From NCBI GenBank assembly GCA_965115915.1, contig OZ220483.1:1116001-1180000 (forward strand): a stretch of 64,000 nt of DNA, written 5' to 3'. Source of the DNA: G965115915 sp965115915 (GTDB lineage: Bacteria; Pseudomonadota; Gammaproteobacteria; Eutrophobiales; Eutrophobiaceae). Position numbers and translations under genes: made by a program. Positions 52,388 to 61,061 of the stretch are shown here, one piece after another. Numbering within the stretch: the first letter of the stretch is position 1; each line of letters opens with the position of its first letter. The notes below the pieces were generated by a model. That model did no database searches, was not told the DNA's origin, and saw only the letters and a program-made list of their open reading frames with translations.

Positions 52388-53634
52388 AGCCCGTATCAGA
52401 GTTCGCTTCCCATTTCGGCTCAAATACCGCCATCCTGCAGGTCATGGAGGACCTGTCAACCCACATCGGCACAGATGTCTGCATGCTGGGGGGTGGCAAT
52501 CCGGCGCATATCCCGAGCGTGGAGACAACACTCCGAGCGACCCTGCAGGAACTGCTGGACGATCCGGCAAGGTGCTCCCGGCTGCTTGGCGATTACGACC
52601 ATCCGCAGGGCAATGCCGATTGCATACGGGCCCTGGTCGAACTGCTGAACCGTGAGTACGCCTGGGGGGTACGCGAGCAAAACATCCTGCTCAGCAACGG
52701 CAGTCAGTGCGGTTTTTTCATGCTGTTCAACCTGTTTGCAGGCAGATACACCGATGGGAGCTGGCGCCGGATACTGCTGCCTCTGGTTCCCGACTATGTG
52801 GGCTATGCCAACCTCGGGCTGGCACCGGACATGCTCACAGCGATCCACGGCCAACTGACACTACTGGGAGAACACGAATTCAAATACCACCTGGATACAC
52901 AGGCACTGCATGCGAGTACCGGGCTCGGTGCGATATGCGTCTCCCGTCCCGCCAATCCCAGCGGCAATGTGTTGAGTGACACCGAGATCAGGACCCTGCA
53001 CAATCTGGCCCGTCAACGCGATATCCCGTTGATCATCGACTGTGCCTACGGCGCACCCTTCCCGAACATCCTGAATGTACCGGTCACACCGTTCTGGGAC
53101 CGGCACATCGTCTACTGCCTGAGCCTGTCCAAACTCGGACTGCCAGGAACACGCACCGGCATCATTGTGGCAGACGAGGCGATCATCCAGCGACTGATCA
53201 ACATCAACGGCATACTCAATCTGGCCAATGCGAATCTTGGCCCCGGTTTGGCACACAGGCTGTTTGACAGCGGTGCGGCGCTACGGCTATCACGCGAAGT
53301 GATCCAGCCCTATTATCGGGCCCGGGCAAAGACCGCAACCGCGGCATTGCACCAGGCCCTTGCTGGAATGCACTACCGCCTGCACCGACCGGAAGGGGGC
53401 ATCTTCCTCTGGCTGTACCTGCCGGAGCTGCCGGTACCGGACCAGCAACTCTATCAGCGGCTCAAGGAACGCGGGGTGATCGTACTTCCCGGGCACTATT
53501 TTTTCCCGGGCTTCGCCGGCGACAGCCCACACCGCCACCATTGCCTGCGCCTGAGTTACGCCGGAGACGAACAACGCTTCGCCGCCGCCATGAACGTACT
53601 GGCAGACGAACTGCGCGACCTGGAGCGCGACTGA
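52384..53634 (+). CDS. avtA: Valine-pyruvate transaminase
   Basis: AvtA is a PLP enzyme that exchanges amino groups between valine and pyruvate. The 416-residue fold-type I product has GGGNPAHIP near 36, YDHPQGNADCIRAL near 80, SRPANPSGNVLSDTEI near 187, DCAYGAPFPNI near 218 and the PLP lysine in SLSKLGLPGTRTG near 250. It is the last gene of the SRPBCC-propeller-glycerate kinase-avtA set and converges on batD with 11 bases between the stops. Confidence 0.93.
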   Translation: MKPVSEFASHFGSNTAILQVMEDLSTHIGTDVCMLGGGNPAHIPSVETTLRATLQELLDDPARCSRLLGDYDHPQGNADCIRALVELLNREYAWGVREQNILLSNGSQCGFFMLFNLFAGRYTDGSWRRILLPLVPDYVGYANLGLAPDMLTAIHGQLTLLGEHEFKYHLDTQALHASTGLGAICVSRPANPSGNVLSDTEIRTLHNLARQRDIPLIIDCAYGAPFPNILNVPVTPFWDRHIVYCLSLSKLGLPGTRTGIIVADEAIIQRLININGILNLANANLGPGLAHRLFDSGAALRLSREVIQPYYRARAKTATAALHQALAGMHYRLHRPEGGIFLWLYLPELPVPDQQLYQRLKERGVIVLPGHYFFPGFAGDSPHRHHCLRLSYAGDEQRFAAAMNVLADELRDLERD

Positions 53635-53645
53635 ACCCGCGGTCG

Positions 53646-55379
53646 CTAGCGGTGTCCCTCCATGTACAGCGGCTGTAGCACCTCAGGCTGACGCGGCGAC
53701 CCCGGTTCAGGGGCAGAACGCACAAAGCGTTGCAGACAACTCGATAATTCCTCCCCCCCATCCCAACACGGGGCCGGGGCGGACCCATACAACTGCCCGG
53801 CCAGTTGGCCTAGACAGCGGGCCGTTTCGGCATCCACGCGCCCGGCCAGCGCCGCCAGGCTGCGCGGAGGATGTTCCGGCCAGTACTGCCGCGCCCAGTC
53901 GAGCAACGCCTGTTGGCAGCCAGCCGCATCCTGCCTGCGACAGTGCTGATGCACAGCCCGCAACAACGACCCGATCCGGTGCCGGTGCGCCTGTCCCACG
54001 CGCTGTGAGGCACGCCTGCGCCGCCACCAGGGATACAGCAAAAGTCCACCATTGAGCACCCACAACAGCAGACTGGCCAGAAACGCCCAGCGCCAAAACC
54101 CGGTCTCCGCCACCAGCGTGTCAGTGGCGGATGCGGCAGACGCCGGCGCCGCGGCATCCGCCTGTGGCATGGCAGCGGACGGCGGGGCGGCGGCACCCAC
54201 CGCCGGCGCCCCGGATGGGGCAACACGGATACGGCGCTCTGGCAGAAAGGCCAACTCTTCCGTGTCGGTCTCGATGTTCCACCACGGCAGGGAGATGGCG
54301 GGGAGCACAAATTCCCCCGGATGCCCGGGGATGATGGCTATGCGCTGGATGCGACTAGCGCTACTGTGCTGGACATCGTGCGTGTATTGCAGTTCCGGCT
54401 GATCCGGATAGGTCTTGAAACGCTGGTCCAGTGCCAGACGTATCTCCGGCAACTGGCTGGCCAACAGACCTTCGGCACGCAGAATCAAGGTACGGGTCAC
54501 CGGTTGTCCCTGCACCATCGCTTCCGGTTGTTCCGACCACTGTTCACTCAACTCAAGCCGAGTGGCCGGCAACCAGTGTCTTCCACTGAAAGCGGCAGGT
54601 ATCGGACGCACCTGCAGTGTCACCGGGTCGCTACGCCGATCAATACGGTTGGAAAAGGCGTTTTGCGGCGTGGCAAAGGGGTCGACAAAGACTGTTCCTG
54701 TGCCGCCAACATGCATCTGCAAGTGCACCGGCTTGATAGTCAGGGCGCCACTGCTTTGCGCATAAAACAGATAGCGCCGCTCAACCACCTGGTAGGTCTT
54801 GCCTCCGATACGCTGCTGAGAGTTGCGGTCCTTACCCAGGCGTTCCAGGACCCATTGCCCGGACGACAGTTCCGGCTCGGTCAGTGTCGCCTGGGTGACA
54901 CCCACCGCACTCGAGATCAGCAGTCTGACGGTCAGCAACACCTCGGACTGCACATAGGGCTCACGATCGCTCAGTTCAACCAGCAACTGAAAATCATCGT
55001 TGCGTGCTGACGTCACACCCGAGTCAACCACCTCGATTTGCAACGGTGCACTGCGATCATTGCCAAAACGCAACGCCGGGATCGTCAAGTGGCCGGCACG
55101 GCGGGCCATGACTGTCAACACCAGCTTTTCCTCCCTGCTGAGTTGCCCATCGAGGAGCTGCATGTTACTGCTGGAACTGGTACCAAGTACCTGGAAGTCC
55201 TGCTGCAACGGGCCAAAATCCGGTTTGGAAAGACTCTCCGTACTACTGAAAATGATGCGGAAAGATTCGTTCAGCACCGGCCGGGAACGATCCACCGACA
55301 CGGAGACCGTACCCGCCCACGCGCCAACACAGCACAGCAGCAACAACACGGCAGGAACCGCACGCTGAAAGCTCACCAT
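53646..55379 (-). CDS. batD: BatD family protein
   Basis: A 577-residue envelope protein. It has a signal peptide (AVPAVLLLLCCVGAWA), long beta-rich periplasmic repeats (SVSVDRSRPVLNESFRIIFS; VELSDREPYVQSEVLLTVRL) and a transmembrane helix near 430-455 (WAFLASLLLWVLNGGLLLYPWW) followed by a helical cytoplasmic tail. BatD is a regular part of Bacteroides aerotolerance-type operons. Its start overlaps the BatB/C stop by seven bases (ATGGTGA). It is the last gene of the moxR-bat operon. Confidence 0.93.
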   Translation of the reverse strand: MVSFQRAVPAVLLLLCCVGAWAGTVSVSVDRSRPVLNESFRIIFSSTESLSKPDFGPLQQDFQVLGTSSSSNMQLLDGQLSREEKLVLTVMARRAGHLTIPALRFGNDRSAPLQIEVVDSGVTSARNDDFQLLVELSDREPYVQSEVLLTVRLLISSAVGVTQATLTEPELSSGQWVLERLGKDRNSQQRIGGKTYQVVERRYLFYAQSSGALTIKPVHLQMHVGGTGTVFVDPFATPQNAFSNRIDRRSDPVTLQVRPIPAAFSGRHWLPATRLELSEQWSEQPEAMVQGQPVTRTLILRAEGLLASQLPEIRLALDQRFKTYPDQPELQYTHDVQHSSASRIQRIAIIPGHPGEFVLPAISLPWWNIETDTEELAFLPERRIRVAPSGAPAVGAAAPPSAAMPQADAAAPASAASATDTLVAETGFWRWAFLASLLLWVLNGGLLLYPWWRRRRASQRVGQAHRHRIGSLLRAVHQHCRRQDAAGCQQALLDWARQYWPEHPPRSLAALAGRVDAETARCLGQLAGQLYGSAPAPCWDGGEELSSCLQRFVRSAPEPGSPRQPEVLQPLYMEGHR

Positions 55380-57337
55380 GGCTGTATCCCCGGCTCGGGC
55401 TGTTGACGGGCACGCTGCTGATACTGGTACTGGAATTTGCGCCGCAACAGACCACCCGGATCATCGGGTATGCGGCGTAGCCACTGTTCGGTAGCGCCCT
55501 GCAGTTCTCTCTGTCTGTTTCGCCTGTGCCGCATGTGTCCATGCCGGTTCGAGTCATCTTCCGCCGCAGCGGTGCGCATGGCGTCCTCCTGCTGCTGCAA
55601 CATGGCCGTCGGGTCCGTCTCCGACACCTCCTCCTCAGTACCCTGCCGCGATACCGACTCCGCCGCCTGCTGTTCCCCGGACTCCTCCTCCACCGCTTCA
55701 GCCAACTGCTGTCCCTCGCCCTGCTGTCCCTCGCCCTGCTGCCCCTCACTCTGCTGTCCCTCGCCCTGTTGCCCCTCACTCTGCTGTCCCTCGCCCTGCT
55801 GTCCCTCGCCCTGCTGCCCCTCGCCCTGCTGGCCCTCGCCCTGCTGTCCCTCACTCTGCTGTCCCTCGCCCTGCTGTCCCTCGCCCTGCTGTCCCTCGCC
55901 CTGCTGGCCCTCGCCCTGCTGGCCCTCGCCCTGCTGGCCCTCGCCCTGCTGGCCGTTTGCCTGCAACGCCTGTTTCACCAGTTCACGGTTGTAACTGGCA
56001 TCCTCATGTCCGGGTGCCAGTGCCAACGCCTGGTCGTAGGCGCTGATTGCATCCGGGTAGCGACCCAGCCTGGCCAGCGCGTTGCCCCGGTTATACCAGG
56101 CATCGGCAGTCTGCGCATCGGCCAGAGAATCCAGCACCGCGGCATAATCTCCAGCATGGTAACTGGCAGCGGCCTTCCACTGTCGGTCCTTGAACAGAGT
56201 CGCCGCCTGTTCCGCCTCACCCTGCCGCAACAGCCGGTGCGCCTGCTGATCGGCATTCAGCCACAGGGCTTCCCACTCGAAGGCCATGGCCGGCGCCGGG
56301 AATGGCAGCACTGCCAACAACGGCAACGAATACAACAGACCACGTCGAAATGCCCCGGCAGCGAATGGCAACACCAGTAGCAACAACAAGGGCCCGAGTT
56401 CTTTCCACTGTTCCGTGACCAAGTCCTCCTGTGCGGAGCGCTCTGCGGCATCGCCCCCGTCGTTGGCAAAAAACGCGGTCAACATGGACACATCCGCATC
56501 GTCCGGACGCAGACGGACATAGCGCCCGCCACCGAACTCAGCCATACGCCGCAATTCGGCATGATCGGTCCTGACCAGCACGATGGAACCCTTCGAGTCC
56601 TTCATCAAACTGCCATCGGCGGTCGGCACCGGCGAACCAGCCGCAGTGCCAACCGCCAGAATCGAAACCCGATACCCCTGCTCCGCCATCATCCGCAGCC
56701 TGTCCCGCACAACAGGATCTCGCACCTCGTCAGTCACCAACAGCACATGCCCCTGTTGATTGCCCGCCTGACGCAGCAGGGAATCAGCACTAATCAGCGC
56801 CTTGTTCGCCGCACTGCCCGCGGCAGGCAGCAAACCCGGTTGCAATGCCGACAACTGGGCATTGATGGTACGGGCATCATCCGTCAATGGACTGACCACA
56901 AAGGCCTCCCCGGCATATACCAGCAGTGCCGTCTGCCCCTCCGCACGCAACCGCAACAGATCAGCGATCTTGTAGCGCGCCAGGTCCAGGCGGCTGGGCC
57001 TGAGGTCCCGGGCATTCATCGAGGCCGACAGGTCAAGGGCAATGACCAGTGCCTGCTCCTGCCGGTACACTGGCTGCGGAATACGTTCCCAGCTTGGGCC
57101 CGCCAGTGCCAGGATCACCACCACCCCACAAACGGCCAGCAGCAGTATCCCGATGCGCCCTGTATTCCCGGGCCGCTGCGTCAACATGTGCAGCAGCAAA
57201 GCCCGGTCACAAACCGCGATCCAGTGCGCTTCATCTCCGCAACGGCGGAGCATTCGCCATATCAGTGCTCCCCACGGCAACAACGCAAGGAACCAGAACG
57301 GGCGCAGGAAACGCAATTCGTGCAGCGAGTCAAACAT
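55373..57337 (-). CDS. batB: BatB/BatC fusion: VWA domain plus TPR and a QQGEG repeat tract
   Basis: From ATG 57337, which shares one base with the batA stop, the product has 654 residues. It has two N-terminal membrane helices and then a VWA domain with MIDAS motif DLSAS (VIALDLSASMNARDLRPSRL). Two further helices follow, then TPR repeats (AWYNRGNALARLGRYPDAIS, AYDQALALAPGHEDASYN) as in BatC. The C-terminal part carries 16 tandem GQQGE/GQQSE pentads and an acidic region. VWA-TPR fusions are common in proteobacterial bat loci. The long glutamine-glycine tract is not. Confidence 0.93.
   Translation of the reverse strand: MFDSLHELRFLRPFWFLALLPWGALIWRMLRRCGDEAHWIAVCDRALLLHMLTQRPGNTGRIGILLLAVCGVVVILALAGPSWERIPQPVYRQEQALVIALDLSASMNARDLRPSRLDLARYKIADLLRLRAEGQTALLVYAGEAFVVSPLTDDARTINAQLSALQPGLLPAAGSAANKALISADSLLRQAGNQQGHVLLVTDEVRDPVVRDRLRMMAEQGYRVSILAVGTAAGSPVPTADGSLMKDSKGSIVLVRTDHAELRRMAEFGGGRYVRLRPDDADVSMLTAFFANDGGDAAERSAQEDLVTEQWKELGPLLLLLVLPFAAGAFRRGLLYSLPLLAVLPFPAPAMAFEWEALWLNADQQAHRLLRQGEAEQAATLFKDRQWKAAASYHAGDYAAVLDSLADAQTADAWYNRGNALARLGRYPDAISAYDQALALAPGHEDASYNRELVKQALQANGQQGEGQQGEGQQGEGQQGEGQQGEGQQGEGQQSEGQQGEGQQGEGQQGEGQQGEGQQSEGQQGEGQQSEGQQGEGQQGEGQQLAEAVEEESGEQQAAESVSRQGTEEEVSETDPTAMLQQQEDAMRTAAAEDDSNRHGHMRHRRNRQRELQGATEQWLRRIPDDPGGLLRRKFQYQYQQRARQQPEPGIQPW
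55707..55952 (-). repeat. 15-bp minisatellite x16 in batB/C
   Basis: The plus-strand unit CTGCTGTCCCTCGCC is repeated about 16 times with a few point variants (three units have ACT for GCC, encoding S). All units are 15 bases, so the frame is kept. It encodes the GQQGE tract. Confidence 0.95.
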
Positions 57338-58350
57338 CAGCCCGCACCCCCGCGCAAAGCGACACCGGCATGGCCCCGCCAGACAATGAACATGCCCAGC
57401 AGCAACGCAATGGCCAATGGCCAATAAAACACCGCCTGGCGCGGGCGAAACTGAAAGGCTTCCTCCGCCACCGGTTCCAACTCGTCCAGCAACTGGTATA
57501 TCTGCTGCAATTCCGATGTGTTACGGGCGCGAAAATACCGACCATCGGTCTGCTGGCTGATGGCGCGCAGCGTCTTTTCATCCAGTTCGCTGGACGGATT
57601 GATCTTCCTGGTGCCAAACCAGCTCTGCCGTATCTGCTCATCCGCACCAATACCTATGGTGTATATCTTGAGTCCGTTCTGTTTGGCAAACTCGGCCGCT
57701 GCCAACGGGTCTACCGCACCCGCGGTATTGGCGCCGTCCGTCATCAGGATCAGGATACGATTGCCTTTGTCCCGTTCCCGAAGACGCTTCACGGCCAGGC
57801 CGATCGCATCGCCTATCGCCGTTTTCTGTCCGGCCAGACCGATCACGGCTTCGTCGAGAAATTTCAGCACCGTTTTGCGATCAAAGGTCAGTGGCGCCTG
57901 CAGATAGGCGCGCTCGCCGAACAGGATCAACCCCACCCGGTCGCCCACTCGCCGCGAGATGAAATCGTCGGCCACCACCTTGGTCGCCTGAAGACGGTTG
58001 ACCGGTTTCCCGGCGAGCAGGAAGTCCTGCTGTTCCATGCTGCCAGACAGGTCGATCGCCAACATCAAGTCGCGACCACTGGGCGGGATATGGCGCGGCT
58101 CTCCCAACAGATGTGGCTGCATCGTGGCACAAATCAGCAGTACCCAGGCCAGCAGGGCGAGCCAGAACAACGGCGGTATCATGGGCAGGGCGAGACCTCG
58201 CCCATCGCTCGGGATACGCCGAAAATCCTCCAGGAACGGGGTACGCAGCGCAGCGCGATTGGACCCCTGCATGGGTGGCAGCAGCACACGCAACAACACT
58301 GGAAGCGGTAGCAAAAAAGCTGGCCACAGCCATTCAAACTCGAGTTCCAT
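57337..58350 (-). CDS. batA: BatA: membrane-anchored VWA protein
   Basis: From ATG 58350 the product has 337 residues, the usual BatA length. Membrane helices lie at the start (WLWPAFLLPLPVLLRVLL), near 60-78, and at the end (VFYWPLAIALLLGMFIVW). The VWA MIDAS motif is in LAIDLSGSMEQQDF, with the later Thr-Asp in LILMTDGAN. The start overlaps the DUF4381 gene by 17 bases (ATG 58356 is also possible) and the stop overlaps batB by one base. Confidence 0.94.
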   Translation of the reverse strand: MELEFEWLWPAFLLPLPVLLRVLLPPMQGSNRAALRTPFLEDFRRIPSDGRGLALPMIPPLFWLALLAWVLLICATMQPHLLGEPRHIPPSGRDLMLAIDLSGSMEQQDFLLAGKPVNRLQATKVVADDFISRRVGDRVGLILFGERAYLQAPLTFDRKTVLKFLDEAVIGLAGQKTAIGDAIGLAVKRLRERDKGNRILILMTDGANTAGAVDPLAAAEFAKQNGLKIYTIGIGADEQIRQSWFGTRKINPSSELDEKTLRAISQQTDGRYFRARNTSELQQIYQLLDELEPVAEEAFQFRPRQAVFYWPLAIALLLGMFIVWRGHAGVALRGGAG

Positions 58351-58840
58351 GCCCATTTTTTTCGGTAATGCCATACAGCCAGTCCTCCACCAACAGGAAC
58401 AGTCCGTTGACATCAAACTCGCTAGCCGCCTGATAAGGACCGGTAGCCAGGATGCGCCCCTCACCGCTGCTGAAACGTTGCCTCCCGGCATCAGCCTGGT
58501 CAAGAAAACGCAGCCAGTCGGTACCAGTCAGCGCCGAGACTTCTACACGTGCACAAACCGTGATCGCGATACGACGCATGAATGCCGATAATTCACGCAA
58601 CAACCGCTGCCGGTCGCCATGACTGGCATAGCGGGAACGTATGCCGGCGAGCAGCATACCGCCCTGATAGCGTACCGAACAGACACGCCGCTGATGGCGC
58701 CAACGCAGCCACAACGCCAACAGTACGCCCGTCAGCGCCAGTACCGCAAGGCCCACCCAACCCGGTGCCGGCGGCCACCAGGACAGTGTATCCGGTAGAT
58801 GAATATCACGCAGTGGAAGCTGCTGCGGAGCCATATCCAT
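58334..58840 (-). CDS. DUF4381 membrane protein of the bat operon
   Basis: A 168-residue protein of the DUF4381 family. It has a proline-rich start with LRDIHLPDTLSWWPPAPGWV, one transmembrane helix (VGLAVLALTGVLLALWLRW, about 29-47) and a helical cytoplasmic domain (LLRELSAFMRRIAITV; SGTDWLRFLDQ-like ALTGTDWLRFLDQ). The family lies between DUF58 and batA genes in proteobacterial bat loci. It is two bases after the DUF58 gene. Confidence 0.9.
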   Translation of the reverse strand: MDMAPQQLPLRDIHLPDTLSWWPPAPGWVGLAVLALTGVLLALWLRWRHQRRVCSVRYQGGMLLAGIRSRYASHGDRQRLLRELSAFMRRIAITVCARVEVSALTGTDWLRFLDQADAGRQRFSSGEGRILATGPYQAASEFDVNGLFLLVEDWLYGITEKNGHGTRV

Positions 58841-58842
58841 CG

Positions 58843-59751
58843 CTAGTGCAAAGCGTAACGCAGCAGCCTGAGCGGGTCCTCATGGGTGGCACATTCCAAC
58901 AGACGTATCCCTGGTGCCTGCGCCAGATTGCGCAACTGTGCACAGCGTTTGCCAAAATACCGCGCATAGCGCTCCCGGAAATGGCGGTCACTGCAATTGA
59001 CCAGGTATTCCCCGGCCCCGTCGGCGAGCCGAAACTGGCCATTCGGTGGGAGCTCCTTTTCAAAACGGTCATGGATGAACAACAGCACGATCTCATTGTG
59101 CTTGCTCATATTCAACAGACGGTTTCTCTCTGCCGCGCCAAGATGGCGGAAGTCGCTAAGCAGAAACAGCAAACTGCCCGGTTTCGCAACCCGCTGCAAA
59201 CGCCGTATGGCTCTGTCCAAAGATGGTTCCCCGGCGTCACCAGCCGCGTCCCTGTAGCTGCTCCAGGCCGGATGCGCGACCAACTGGTGGATAAGCCAGA
59301 CCACTATCGCACGACCCCGTCCGGGCTCCCATTCCTTGTGCTGCTGTTCGGAAAAAATGATGCCACCTATGCGATCGCCCTGCTGAATCACGCTCCAGGC
59401 AAGCAGCACCGCGCACTCGCTTGCCATGACCGCCTTATACCGGCCACGGGTAGCAAAAAACATCGGCAGACGATAGTCAATGATGAAAAACACCGGGCGT
59501 TCGCGTTCCTCCTGAAACAACTTGGTGTACACCTTGCCTGTACGTGCGGTTACCCGCCAATCAATGTTGCGGATATCATCTCCCACGGTATACAAACGTG
59601 ATTCGGCGTATTCCATGCCACGCCCCTTGATGCGGGATTGTGCCAGCCCTCCCCCCAGCGTACGCACACGCGAGGCATGGAGGTTGATGCCACGACTGTG
59701 ACGGCCAAGACTCAGCAGGCCGGGAATATCAATGCTGGACGGCGTATTCAT
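58843..59751 (-). CDS. DUF58 domain protein of the bat operon
   Basis: A 302-residue soluble DUF58 protein. The family signature is clear: GRGMEYAESRLYTVGDDIRN followed by IDWRVTARTG and KLFQEERERP, then a VWA-like part (FFIIDYRLPMFFATRG). DUF58 proteins are constant partners of MoxR ATPases. It lies 46 bases after moxR and two bases before the DUF4381 gene. Confidence 0.94.
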   Translation of the reverse strand: MNTPSSIDIPGLLSLGRHSRGINLHASRVRTLGGGLAQSRIKGRGMEYAESRLYTVGDDIRNIDWRVTARTGKVYTKLFQEERERPVFFIIDYRLPMFFATRGRYKAVMASECAVLLAWSVIQQGDRIGGIIFSEQQHKEWEPGRGRAIVVWLIHQLVAHPAWSSYRDAAGDAGEPSLDRAIRRLQRVAKPGSLLFLLSDFRHLGAAERNRLLNMSKHNEIVLLFIHDRFEKELPPNGQFRLADGAGEYLVNCSDRHFRERYARYFGKRCAQLRNLAQAPGIRLLECATHEDPLRLLRYALH

Positions 59752-59797
59752 CCACCAAACCCGGTATCGGAGACAACCTGAAGACCATGCGCCCGTT

Positions 59798-60766
59798 TCA
59801 TGGCACGGGCACCACAGAGAGCAGGGTCTGTATCACCTGATCCGCGTCGACCCCTTCCGCCTCCGCCTCGAAGTCCAGGATGAGCCGGTGTCTCAGTACA
59901 TCGTCCACTACCGCCTGTACATCCTCCGGCCCCACATAATCCTTCATCTGTAGCCAGGCGTGGGCACGTGCACAACGATCCAGCGCGATTGTCGCCCGTG
60001 GACTGCCACCATAGCGTAACCAGTCAGCCAGAGAGCCACCGTAGGCGGCGGGCTGACGCGAGGCGATCACGAGTTGCAGAATGTACTGCTCCACATTCTC
60101 CGCCATGTAGATGCCCATCACCTCGTCTCTGGCCGCAAATACCGCTTCCTGGGACAAACACTCCGGCGACTCTGTCTGCGGCGGCTGCGTCACGCATGAT
60201 TCCCGACGCGCAAGATGCAGGATCATGCGTTCCTCATCGGCATCCGGATAGTCGATACCGACATGCATCAAAAAACGATCCAACTGCGCCTCCGGCAAGG
60301 CATAGGTACCTTCCTGCTCAAGTGGATTTTGCGTCGCCATAACCAGAAACAGTCTAGGCAGGGCCCGGGTCTTGCTACCCACAGTGATCTGCCGCTCCGC
60401 CATTGCCTCCAGCAGTGCCGACTGCACCTTGGCCGGGGCACGGTTGACCTCATCCGCCAGGATCAGGTTGTGAAATAACGGACCGCGCTGGAATTCGAAG
60501 GTGCCATGCTGCTGCCGGTAGATCTCGGTGCCCGTCAAATCGGCCGGTAACAGATCCGGTGTGAACTGCACCCGATGAAAATCCCCTTCTATACATTCAG
60601 CCAGCACCTTCACGGCCCGCGTCTTGGCCAGGCCCGGTGCGCCCTCCACCAGCAGATGGCCATCCGCAAGCAACGCGATCAGCAGCCGGTTGACCAGCTT
60701 GTGCTGACCTATGATCCGACTGGAAATATTTTCTTGAAGGACACCGAACTGTTTGGATACCGACAT
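59798..60766 (-). CDS. moxR: MoxR family AAA+ ATPase
   Basis: From ATG 60766 the product has 322 residues. Walker A is in LVEGAPGLAKTRAVK, Walker B in LILADEVNRAP, sensor 1 in LVMATQNPLEQEGTYALPEA, and the lid domain follows. MoxR ATPases act as chaperones for partner proteins, often inserting metal cofactors with VWA proteins. It is the first gene of a six-gene operon: moxR, DUF58, DUF4381, batA, batB/C, batD. No Shine-Dalgarno sequence is obvious. A TTG four codons upstream is an alternative start. Confidence 0.95.
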   Translation of the reverse strand: MSVSKQFGVLQENISSRIIGQHKLVNRLLIALLADGHLLVEGAPGLAKTRAVKVLAECIEGDFHRVQFTPDLLPADLTGTEIYRQQHGTFEFQRGPLFHNLILADEVNRAPAKVQSALLEAMAERQITVGSKTRALPRLFLVMATQNPLEQEGTYALPEAQLDRFLMHVGIDYPDADEERMILHLARRESCVTQPPQTESPECLSQEAVFAARDEVMGIYMAENVEQYILQLVIASRQPAAYGGSLADWLRYGGSPRATIALDRCARAHAWLQMKDYVGPEDVQAVVDDVLRHRLILDFEAEAEGVDADQVIQTLLSVVPVP

Positions 60767-60813
60767 AAACAAGGACAAGGATAAACGACCGACTCCACTT
60801 GATGGGCACGGGG

Positions 60814-60822
60814 ATTATAACA
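60814..60822 (-). promoter_or_regulatory. Extended -10 promoter of the moxR-bat operon
   Basis: The minus strand reads TG-T-TATAAT, a consensus extended -10, 47 bases before the moxR ATG. Confidence 0.65.
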
Positions 60823-60968
60823 AAAACCCGTCCGCTCCATTGAGAATCATGGCGCCCGAGCGGACAGAGGAAGGTCCGGGTTCAGATACATCATGAGCCG
60901 GCCCTGTCACACACCGGACTTGAAAACACCGATGGCATATCTTCGTGAAAACAGCATGACCGAGCCTC

Positions 60969-60992
60969 CACAGTCTCATATCGTGAACCCGC
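60969..60992 (-). repeat. Dispersed intergenic repeat core, 61-kb copy
   Basis: On the minus strand GCGGGTTCACGATATGAGAC followed by TGTGGAGGCTCGG. It is like the 49-kb copy but with AT for AG inside the core. It lies between divergent moxR and dacB, just upstream of the dacB promoter. Confidence 0.7.
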
Positions 60993-61000
60993 ACAGGGAA

Positions 61001-61029
61001 TAGACGGATGAGCGATGAGTGCGTACAAT
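61001..61029 (+). promoter_or_regulatory. Promoter of dacB
   Basis: TAGACG (61001-61006), 17 bases, TACAAT (61024-61029), 32 bases before the dacB ATG. Confidence 0.55.
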
Positions 61030-61061
61030 CCGCTCCTGACGTTGACCTGCCACCGTAGACA

